Assembly: GCA_041624375.1 (NCBI GenBank)
Contig: JBFJVD010000202.1
Span: forward strand, 1-5,362
DNA length: 5,362 nt
Origin: JBFJVD01 sp041624375
Lineage (GTDB): Bacteria; Chloroflexota; Anaerolineae; Anaerolineales; E44-bin32
Reading direction: 5' to 3'
This document shows, piece by piece, positions 1 through 5,026 of the stretch. The first letter of the stretch is position 1. Every line of letters begins with the position of its first letter. Under the pieces are notes generated by a model. It saw only the letters and a program-made list of their open reading frames with translations, was not told where the DNA came from and ran no database searches. Both the position numbers and the translations under genes were made by a program.

Positions 1-1
1 A

Positions 2-712
2 ACCACCTGGAAGCGACTGGTCAACGCCGTTGGAGCGACGACAACGACCGCCGTTCTCCTTATCCTGGTAGCAACGAAATTCATCGAGGGCGCCTGGATC
101 ATCGTGGTGGCCATCCCGGTCCTGGTCTATGCGTTCCTGGCTGTGCACCGGCATTACGAACGTGTGGCGGCGGCGTTGCGCACCCGTGACCTGGGCATGG
201 ACGATCTGTCTCCGGTGGCCGATGTGGTCATCGTTGCCATGGCGGATGTCCATCGAGGAACCCTGCGGGCGCTGCGCTACGCCCGGCGGATCGCGACCGA
301 TGTGCGCGCAGTCTGCATCACCACCAGCCCGGAGATGAAGGAGCGCCTCATCCGTCGCTGGAACCGCTTCGACGATATCACCCACGATATCAAGCTGATC
401 TGCATCGACTACGACTACCGGGACATCCTCACCCCTCTCGTCGACTACATCCTGCACGTGAATCACGACGAGTTCCCCGATCACCTCACCACGGTTGTGA
501 TCCCGGAGTTCATCGCCGAAGAAGGCTGGGAGCAGCTGCTCCACAACCAAACAGCCAACAGCCTGCGGCGGGCGCTGCACCGCCACGAGGACATCGTGGT
601 GATCGACCTCCCCTTCCACATCCGCAGCGCGAAGGACTGGCGCCGGGAATTCCAGCCCAAAGCCGGCAAGGGATCCAGCCGTGAGGCGCCAGCGCCGGAT
701 GCAGGCGACTGA
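2..712 (+). CDS. APC-superfamily permease, KimA-like potassium transporter type, C-terminal part (5' end outside window)
   Basis: The frame is open from the window edge and ends with TGA, giving 236 visible residues. Two hydrophobic segments (about residues 9-27 and 30-48) with the sequence KFIEGAWIIVV between them are followed by HRHYERVAAAL (49-59). A soluble domain then runs from about residue 73, with alternating strands and helices such as DVVIVAMADVHRGTLRALRYA, to the end. Two final helices, an HY..V motif and a Rossmann/USP-like cytosolic tail match the end of KimA/YdaO-type permeases. Those are about 600 residues long, import K+ and are controlled by c-di-AMP in Firmicutes. Roughly the first 60% of the protein is missing, so substrate cannot be judged here, and a general amino-acid permease remains possible. 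The gene converges on the thioredoxin gene. Membership of the APC family is fairly secure; the KimA assignment is from remembered family features. Confidence 0.8.
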   Translation, partial: TTWKRLVNAVGATTTTAVLLILVATKFIEGAWIIVVAIPVLVYAFLAVHRHYERVAAALRTRDLGMDDLSPVADVVIVAMADVHRGTLRALRYARRIATDVRAVCITTSPEMKERLIRRWNRFDDITHDIKLICIDYDYRDILTPLVDYILHVNHDEFPDHLTTVVIPEFIAEEGWEQLLHNQTANSLRRALHRHEDIVVIDLPFHIRSAKDWRREFQPKAGKGSSREAPAPDAGD

Positions 713-733
713 ACCGGCCTAAACTGTCAATCA

Positions 734-750
734 CCTTCGACCCTCGAAGG
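734..750. other. Small hairpin just after the permease gene
   Basis: CCTTCGA and TCGAAGG form a perfect 7-bp inverted repeat around a CCC triloop, 21 bases after the permease stop codon. No T-run follows on either strand. It may protect or help end the permease transcript ahead of the stronger hairpin further on. The remainder of 713-829 shows no gene or other recognisable element. Confidence 0.35.
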
Positions 751-829
751 CTCGTAGCGAACATGGGAATCACGACGCGCCTGGTTGCCTTCGAGGTCCG
801 AGCCGTCTGTGGTGGCACCAGCCGAATCG

Positions 830-858
830 AAGACGCGCCGGTTCAGCCGGCGCGTCTT
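830..858. terminator. Probable bidirectional intrinsic terminator between convergent genes
   Basis: AAGACGCGCCGG (830-841) and CCGGCGCGTCTT (847-858) form a perfect 12-bp stem with a TTCAG loop. The stem is very GC-rich at the loop end and has A/T pairs at its base, so RNA from either strand ends the hairpin in UU. The tracts after it are short: CTTGATC on the + strand and CGATTC on the - strand. The hairpin lies 19 bases past the thioredoxin stop and 117 bases past the permease stop, where a terminator shared by convergent genes is expected. The short U-tracts lower confidence in efficient Rho-independent termination. Confidence 0.7.
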
Positions 859-877
859 CTTGATCGCGTGAGTGGGG

Positions 878-1714
878 TTAGAACAGCACGGAGGCCAGCT
901 CGCCGCGGTACTCGCGCACGAGCGGATCTTCATCTCCGAGCAGGGCGAAGATCGCCAGCAAGACCTTGCGGGGCAGCCCATCCCGGTAGCGCTTGTCGGC
1001 TCGCAGGATGTCAAGCAACCCATCCATCGCCGCCAGGAGGTTCTCCCGCTTGATCAGTTCACCCGAGCGCTGCAGCATAGCCGCCAGGGGATCCGCCTCG
1101 TCGGTGGGCGCTCCGGCTTCAACTTCGGCAAGCAGGTGCGCCAGCGGGAGGAGCACTTCAGCTTCCGCCCACTCCGATCCCGCCGGAAGATGGCTCAGCA
1201 GGCCCTGCGCCTCCTCGCCTTCCCCTCGCATAAGCAGGCTTTTCGCCAGTCCAAGAGCCGCACCGGCATGCTCGTCCTGCTCCTCAAGGATGGTTCGGAA
1301 AGCGGCCTCGGCTTCATCGTAATGGCGGGTAGCCAGCAGGGATCGTGCTTGATCCAGGGCCTGGTCCGATTCGCTGGGGACGACCCGAGCAACGAATTTG
1401 CGTACCATCGGCTCCGGCTGAGCTCCGACAAATTCGGCCACAACTTCGCCGTTGCGCAGCGCCTTGACGGCGGGGATGCCCTGCACGCCGTAGCGGATTG
1501 CGAGATTCGGATTGTCATCCACATTGACTTTGGCCAGGCGGAACGAGCCCCCGCCTTCGATCGCCAGCCTCTCGAGGATCGGGCCGAGGATCTTGCAGGG
1601 ACCGCACCAGGGCGCCCAGAAGTCCACGATCACGGGCGTTTCATGGGAACGGAAAAGAACTTCCGCCTCAAAGTCCGATTCACTTACGTCCAGGATATGC
1701 TCAGAAAGGGCCAC
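878..1714 (-). CDS. cnoX: Thioredoxin with C-terminal TPR region, CnoX/YbbN family chaperone
   Basis: This 278-residue protein has an N-terminal thioredoxin fold (about 5-112) with the active site WCGPC (Cys37, Cys40) and the cis-proline motif GIP (Pro81). A helical TPR-like region (about 115-180, with HYDEAEAAFRTIL) follows. The C-terminal block (about 195-278) ends in KVLLAIFALLG and YRGELASVLF, the usual end of YbbN proteins. Length is close to E. coli CnoX (284 residues). CnoX proteins are cytosolic holdases that guard clients against aggregation and oxidation and work with chaperonin and DnaK systems. E. coli CnoX lacks the redox CXXC pair, whereas the intact CGPC here suggests real thiol-disulfide activity. 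The start is GTG, preceded at 8 bases by GGTGAGG, and the stop is TAA. It is the last gene of the - strand block and is followed closely by the terminator hairpin. Confidence 0.92.
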   Translation of the reverse strand: MALSEHILDVSESDFEAEVLFRSHETPVIVDFWAPWCGPCKILGPILERLAIEGGGSFRLAKVNVDDNPNLAIRYGVQGIPAVKALRNGEVVAEFVGAQPEPMVRKFVARVVPSESDQALDQARSLLATRHYDEAEAAFRTILEEQDEHAGAALGLAKSLLMRGEGEEAQGLLSHLPAGSEWAEAEVLLPLAHLLAEVEAGAPTDEADPLAAMLQRSGELIKRENLLAAMDGLLDILRADKRYRDGLPRKVLLAIFALLGDEDPLVREYRGELASVLF

Positions 1715-1738
1715 GAAACAACCTCACCTGTTCGTTTC
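1715..1738 (-). promoter_or_regulatory. Hairpin presenting the ribosome binding site of the thioredoxin gene
   Basis: Read on the - strand, GAAAC-G-AAC (1738-1730) can pair with GUU-GUUUC (1722-1715). This gives eight base pairs with one bulged G and leaves the loop AGGUGAG (1729-1723), which carries the Shine-Dalgarno sequence. The stem ends directly against the GTG start codon. The complementarity is visible in the sequence; any control of translation is inference. The stem is A/U-rich and may be only marginally stable. Confidence 0.4.
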
Positions 1739-1768
1739 AGCAAACAAGACACCGGCTCCACTGAGCGA

Positions 1769-1774
1769 ATTCTA
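1769..1774 (-). promoter_or_regulatory. Weak -10-like TAGAAT element upstream of the thioredoxin gene
   Basis: TAGAAT on the - strand differs from TATAAT at one base and lies 54 bases before the GTG start, inside the only gap (1715-1812) between this gene and the one upstream. No good -35 hexamer is found 16-18 bases further up. It is offered only as a candidate for separate transcription of the thioredoxin gene. Confidence 0.2.
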
Positions 1775-1812
1775 CAACAGAAAGATTAGCGTCTCGTTTG
1801 CAAAAGCCGCTA

Positions 1813-2241
1813 CTATTCCTCCGGCGGTTCAGGGCTGCTCGGCTGGCGCACCTCGACAACATCCCCGTGCAGGTCGACGACGACCTGAAAGCCGATCATT
1901 CCCAACCACATGCGCAGTTCTTCGGGAAGCCCCACCTGAAGCATAGCTTCAAACTGCTCATCCAGCTGTTCAAGCTGACGCTCAATCATCGCCTTGGTGA
2001 AGATGTCTTCTTGGCCCAGCATCTTCATCGTGCCCTCGGCGATCAAATCCTCGTGCCCTTCAATCAAGGAAGCCAAGTGATCCATCACCTGACGGTCGAC
2101 GTACTGGGCCTCAATATGACGCAGGAACCCGTTGTCGTCCACGACGTAGAAAGACTCATCGCCAACGACCGTCGTCTGAACCGGCTGATCCAGCTCGTCG
2201 ACCACGAGGCCTTTGAACAACGGGTCTTGCGGCATCGTCAC
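1813..2241 (-). CDS. Conserved hypothetical protein, 142 residues, function unknown
   Basis: I do not recognise a named domain. The protein is acidic, with no signal peptide, membrane helix or cysteine. The N-terminal third looks beta-rich (GLVVDELDQPVQTTVVGDES, then FYVVDDNGF). A long charged helical stretch (about 48-108, including MIERQLEQLDEQFEAML) follows, then a short strand pair (GFQVVVDLHGDVVEV, 117-131) and a Pro/Glu-rich tail. It is probably a soluble cytosolic protein. The start used is GTG with GGAAAGG 7 bases upstream; an ATG two codons later (2235) is an alternative. It lies 102 bases after the scramblase-like gene and 98 bases before the thioredoxin gene. Regular codon use and consistent secondary-structure patterning support a real gene. 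I loosely associate such proteins with Chloroflexota, which is memory rather than a search result. Confidence 0.75.
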   Translation of the reverse strand: MTMPQDPLFKGLVVDELDQPVQTTVVGDESFYVVDDNGFLRHIEAQYVDRQVMDHLASLIEGHEDLIAEGTMKMLGQEDIFTKAMIERQLEQLDEQFEAMLQVGLPEELRMWLGMIGFQVVVDLHGDVVEVRQPSSPEPPEE

Positions 2242-2258
2242 CTTGAAACCTTTCCCGC

Positions 2259-2277
2259 ACCTGGGCTCACGCCCGGT
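2259..2277 (-). other. Short hairpin with GNRA-type loop in the leader of the 142-residue gene
   Basis: On the - strand, GGGC-GTGA-GCCC forms a 4-bp GC stem capped by a GUGA tetraloop, extended by ACC:GGU across one bulged A. It lies 17-35 bases before the GTG start and just ahead of the ribosome binding site. No U-run follows, so it is not a terminator. It may simply be chance in GC-rich sequence. Confidence 0.25.
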
Positions 2278-2298
2278 CCACCACCCCGGAGCGACCCG

Positions 2299-2304
2299 AT
2301 TCTA
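2299..2304 (-). promoter_or_regulatory. Weak -10-like TAGAAT element upstream of the 142-residue gene
   Basis: TAGAAT on the - strand lies 57 bases before the GTG start, in the gap 2242-2343. The same hexamer occurs at nearly the same distance before the thioredoxin gene. No matching -35 box is visible. It is a low-confidence candidate for an internal promoter. Confidence 0.18.
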
Positions 2305-2343
2305 CTCCACCGGCCAGGCCATGACCTGCTGAGTCGGGCTGGA

Positions 2344-2937
2344 TCACAGGACCTCACCAGCAATTCCTTGGGCTTCCCGGCGATCCAGGCAAGCGAGCAA
2401 AGCGGCCGCGCCGAGGGACAGCCGGCGATCGAGCTCACGCAGTGGATCTGCTCTCAAGTCGAGGTCGAGGCGGTAGCCGCGAACTCCGCTGGCGCGACGA
2501 AGCGTCAGCCCGCTGAGGGCGGCATGCTCTAAGGCGAAGCGCTCCGGGAGCCACCGGGCAAAGATCCGCGATGCCGGTCCGCGACCGCTCAGGTGGACGA
2601 GTCGCGCGATCTCCCGTCCATCCGCATCCACGAGCTGCCACGGCTCTTCGCGCGGTTCGATGACGGAGCCGAAGCGCACCGCCCCGATCTCTGTTTCCGC
2701 GACCAAGTCCTTCCCCGTGAACGACCCGGCCTGGCGATTAAAGGTCAGCAGTTCCTGCTCGGGATCCTGACCGGCGAAGAAGGTGAGCCGATCGAGCGGC
2801 GTGCGGACTGGGGCCCTGGCGACTAACGCCAATGCCTTGCCGGGCGGCCTGACATGGATGTCACTGTGATCCGGATGATCAGTCCGGAAAAGCAAATAGC
2901 GGGGTTCGATGAAAGCGATGTGGAGGGCCGAGCGCAT
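2344..2937 (-). CDS. Hypothetical protein, possibly scramblase/LURP-one-like beta-barrel fold
   Basis: This 197-residue protein has no signal peptide and no obvious membrane helix. Its centre (about 60-118) is a run of short strands with turns, including GSFTGKDLVAETEIGAVRF, then PWQLVDADGREIARLVHLSG. That pattern, a glycine turn followed by 'W-x-[LIV]-x-D-x-x-G-x-x-[IV]-[AG]', resembles bacterial phospholipid scramblase/LURP-one-related (tubby-like) proteins. The last part has a beta pair (VRGYRLDLDLRAD) and a helix (LDRRLSLGAAALLACLDRRE), also typical of that group. The resemblance is by pattern only, and the true function is unknown. The ATG overlaps the stop of the upstream transpeptidase by one base (TGATG, 2939-2935). 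Its own ribosome binding site is poor, so translation is probably coupled. That link suggests a job connected with the envelope. Confidence 0.7.
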   Translation of the reverse strand: MRSALHIAFIEPRYLLFRTDHPDHSDIHVRPPGKALALVARAPVRTPLDRLTFFAGQDPEQELLTFNRQAGSFTGKDLVAETEIGAVRFGSVIEPREEPWQLVDADGREIARLVHLSGRGPASRIFARWLPERFALEHAALSGLTLRRASGVRGYRLDLDLRADPLRELDRRLSLGAAALLACLDRREAQGIAGEVL

Positions 2938-3977
2938 CAGGTCCGGATAATCACCTCAGTGCCATAGCCCACCCAGACTTCTTGCTCTTCCGCCGGCACC
3001 ACCGGCTGCGTCCATCGATAGAGCCACTTGGCGGCCTGGCTGGACATGTTCAGGCACCCATGGCTGCGGGGAACGCCGTAGTCATTGTGCCAGTAGGTTC
3101 CATGGAAGGCGATGCCGCTGTCGGTGATATACGAAACCCACGGCACCCCGGGGAGATCGTAGCCGGTGGCCAAATTGCCGGCCGCCATGTGCCTCGAGCC
3201 TCGCTTGCGGAAGGTCACAAACGAACCTTCCGGAGTGTAATAGAGGCTGTCCCCGAACTTGCGGCCGGAAGAGACACGTGTCGAGAAGACCATCTGGGAA
3301 TCTTCGAAACAGCGAATGAGCTGATGGGTCAGATCAACCTCGATCCGTTTCTCGGAGAGCGGTACTTCGGGGGAGATGGGCGCGACTTCGGCGGCCGGCA
3401 CCTCGCGGAAGGCTTCCGCCGGCGCATAGAAGCGGTAGTCCCACTTGTCATCCTGAATGCGATACCACTTGCGCAGACGAACGTCGCGGCTCACGCCGGT
3501 CACCCAGTGCGTGGTGCCGTAGTAGTAGCGGTACGCCTTCTTGGCATCCGTCCGAGGTCGCCAGTACGCATCAACGAAGGGAACCGTCACCTCCATCAGC
3601 TGGCCGCCGAACTCAATTTCGGGGAGCGGGGCATTCGGTTGATCCAGCACCGGCTGAACGCCAGAGGAATGGGCGAAGCCGGCGCCTTCGATCTCATACC
3701 AGATCTGGTTGTGCTCGGGGATGCGATCGCCGAGCAGGGCGCCGGCGATCTCAAGAACGTCATCGCGCCAGAAGGTCTCAACCTTCTCTGCCCCGAAGCT
3801 TGCCCCCTTGAAGATATCGAGAGTGGGCTCGGTGACCCGGCCAAGCAAGCCGTTGGAAGGCTCGAAGCGCGTCCCGGTCCAGGGGATGGGCACTCCGAGT
3901 GCCATCAGCCCGAAGACCGAGGCGCGGAGGAATTCGCGCCTCGATAGCCCGTCGGGCCAATCGTAGGCTTCAGTCAT
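2937..3977 (-). CDS. Tat-exported L,D-transpeptidase (YkuD domain) with N-terminal SH3-like region
   Basis: This 346-residue exported enzyme opens with a twin-arginine signal: LSRREFLRAS (11-20), then a hydrophobic stretch VFGLMALGVPIPW. No clear AxA cleavage site is seen, so the segment might stay as an anchor. Residues about 45-107 and 125-195 look like two SH3-like modules (IWYEIEGAGFAH; KWYRIQDDKWDYRFY), probably for wall binding. The YkuD domain spans about 209-346 and carries its catalytic motif: His292 in FHGTYWHN, then SHGCLNM with His306 and nucleophile Cys308. The family makes 3-3 peptidoglycan cross-links or attaches proteins to stem peptides, outside the cytoplasmic membrane. The ATG start has GGGGAGG 10 bases upstream. 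It lies 53 bases after a second transpeptidase gene and overlaps the next gene by one base. Confidence 0.93.
   Translation of the reverse strand: MTEAYDWPDGLSRREFLRASVFGLMALGVPIPWTGTRFEPSNGLLGRVTEPTLDIFKGASFGAEKVETFWRDDVLEIAGALLGDRIPEHNQIWYEIEGAGFAHSSGVQPVLDQPNAPLPEIEFGGQLMEVTVPFVDAYWRPRTDAKKAYRYYYGTTHWVTGVSRDVRLRKWYRIQDDKWDYRFYAPAEAFREVPAAEVAPISPEVPLSEKRIEVDLTHQLIRCFEDSQMVFSTRVSSGRKFGDSLYYTPEGSFVTFRKRGSRHMAAGNLATGYDLPGVPWVSYITDSGIAFHGTYWHNDYGVPRSHGCLNMSSQAAKWLYRWTQPVVPAEEQEVWVGYGTEVIIRT
3085..3098. repeat. 14-base exact match shared by the two transpeptidase genes, copy 1
   Basis: TTGTGCCAGTAGGT occurs here and again at 4140-4153. On the coding (-) strand it encodes the TYWHN part of the YkuD active-site region in both enzymes. 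It reflects common ancestry of the two catalytic domains rather than a mobile repeat. Confidence 0.6.
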
Positions 3978-4000
3978 GTTCCCTGGGCCTCCCCGCTGTT

Positions 4001-4015
4001 ACGATCCCGAATCGT
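4001..4015. other. Small inverted repeat between the two transpeptidase genes
   Basis: ACGAT and ATCGT form a 5-bp stem around CCCGA in the 53-base gap between the transpeptidase genes. No T-run follows on the - strand, so it is unlikely to stop transcription. It could be a minor mRNA structure, or chance. Confidence 0.2.
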
Positions 4016-4030
4016 GCAAGTTCCAGGCCG

Positions 4031-5014
4031 TCAAGGATGAACGTTGACCAGAATTCCGACATGGGAGAAATTGAAAATCCATTCGGCTTCTGGGGTTCTC
4101 ATGTTGATGCAGCCGTGGCTCATCGGGGTCCCGAAATTGTTGTGCCAGTAGGTCCCGTGGAGCGCGTAGCCGCGATAGAAATACATCGTGTAGGGCACGC
4201 CGGGAAGGTAATATCCCGGTCCGGACATGGTGGTTGAGGTCAGCTTCACATAGACCCTGAACTGCCCGGTGACCGTCGGGTGAACCGCTGTGCCTGTGGA
4301 GACAACGAATGTTCGCACTGGCGTCGCGCCTTCATAGGCCGTCACCCGCTGCTCGCTGAGATCGACATCGATCCAGCGGCCCTCGTTGGCCATCTCCTCC
4401 GGGTTCATTGAATACTCCCAGGAGAGATTCGGCCGGGGCGTCGGCGTGTTGGTTGGCGTGGGTGTGTTGGTCGGCGTCGGTGTGTTCGTCGGCGTCGGGG
4501 TCGGAGTCGGCGTATTCGTTGGTGTGGGCGTGTAGGTCGCCTTCGCCATCGGATCCGAGGCCACCTGAGGTTGGCGGGCAGCCGCGGGCTGGCCACCGAA
4601 CCATATGGCAAGTCCCACCACCATGAGCATCGTGGGCAAGATTGCCTGTGGTGCGATGAGGCGACGCAGAGTCAGCGACTCAAGCGGGGCCAGCTCGAAG
4701 GAGAAGCGCTCCGGCAGGCGCGCTGCGTGGACAGCCTGCCGCCGCTCCTCAGCCGGCAAGCGGCGCACGAGCCAGCGGATGGCTTTGCGCGCCGCCCTGC
4801 TGCGCGGGTTGATCTCCAGAGCTCGCGCCGCATAGGCGAGACCGGGGCGCGGATCTGAGGCCGCAGCCAACAAAAGCCAAGGGGCTTCCTGCTGCGGCGC
4901 CAGATGTGCCGCCTGGCGGGCGGCCCGGCGGGCTTCAGCACGTGCGCCCCGCGCAAGCGCAGCACGGCCCTCAGCCAGGAGCGCCTGAACGGCCTGATTC
5001 TGGGCTGGTGTCAT
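4031..5014 (-). CDS. Membrane-anchored L,D-transpeptidase: helical N-terminal domain, one TM helix, TPT-rich linker, YkuD domain
   Basis: Read from the ATG at 5014 the protein has 327 residues. Residues 1-110 are Ala/Arg-rich helices (EGRAALARGARAEARRAARQ, then YAARALEINPRSRAARKAIRWL) resembling TPR repeats. One membrane helix (about 119-140) follows, then a Thr-Pro linker (162-193), then YkuD (about 210-327) with His286 in HGTYWHN and SHGCINM containing His300 and nucleophile Cys302. This predicts a cytosolic N-terminus and an enzyme outside the membrane, where such enzymes form 3-3 cross-links. A GTG at 5026 would add four residues and touch the amidase stop. However, AGGTGG lies exactly 8 bases before the ATG, while GGGGGA is only 3 bases from the GTG, so the ATG is preferred. 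The amidase stop is 12 bases upstream, implying co-transcription. Confidence 0.92.
   Translation of the reverse strand: MTPAQNQAVQALLAEGRAALARGARAEARRAARQAAHLAPQQEAPWLLLAAASDPRPGLAYAARALEINPRSRAARKAIRWLVRRLPAEERRQAVHAARLPERFSFELAPLESLTLRRLIAPQAILPTMLMVVGLAIWFGGQPAAARQPQVASDPMAKATYTPTPTNTPTPTPTPTNTPTPTNTPTPTNTPTPRPNLSWEYSMNPEEMANEGRWIDVDLSEQRVTAYEGATPVRTFVVSTGTAVHPTVTGQFRVYVKLTSTTMSGPGYYLPGVPYTMYFYRGYALHGTYWHNNFGTPMSHGCINMRTPEAEWIFNFSHVGILVNVHP
4140..4153. repeat. 14-base exact match shared by the two transpeptidase genes, copy 2
   Basis: This is the second copy of TTGTGCCAGTAGGT (first at 3085-3098). It encodes the same TYWHN residues in the YkuD domain of the membrane-anchored enzyme. The two copies are in direct orientation about 1.05 kb apart. 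Confidence 0.6.
4436..4531 (-). repeat. Degenerate tandem repeat encoding the TPTPTN linker
   Basis: Thirty-two codons encode alternating Thr-Pro with Asn inserted at intervals, giving TPTN/TPTPTN units with an 18-base period in its later part. On the + strand this reads as GTCGGCGTCGGTGTGTTC and variants. Third codon positions differ between units, so the tract looks maintained for its protein sequence rather than freshly expanded. It is an extended, flexible spacer that would hold the catalytic domain away from the membrane. Thr-rich linkers can be O-glycosylated, which is not shown here. Confidence 0.85.
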
Positions 5015-5026
5015 CGAGTCAGCCAC

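Noticed and set aside
713..829. Possible small gene between the permease and the shared terminator
   Set aside because: No frame with a start, ribosome binding site and sensible length was seen apart from antisense shadows of neighbouring genes.
872..1789. Long open frame on the + strand opposite the thioredoxin gene
   Set aside because: It is a mirror of the strongly supported thioredoxin frame in GC-rich DNA, and its translation shows no recognisable domain.
1800..1826. Possible terminator after the 142-residue gene (CCGC...GCGG followed by CTTTT on the - strand)
   Set aside because: The stem is only four base pairs with a 13-base loop that includes the stop codon; too weak to call.
1798..2532. 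Open frame of 244 codons on the + strand covering the 142-residue gene and part of the scramblase-like gene
   Set aside because: It spans two - strand genes and their gap, and its composition is that of an antisense shadow.
2982..3947. Open frame of about 320 codons on the + strand opposite the Tat-exported transpeptidase
   Set aside because: The opposite strand encodes an intact YkuD enzyme with all catalytic residues; the + frame has no family features and no ribosome binding context.
4436..4531. Tandem repeat considered as a CRISPR array or regulatory repeat
   Set aside because: The units are adjoining, without unique spacers, and lie in frame inside a gene encoding a Thr-Pro linker.
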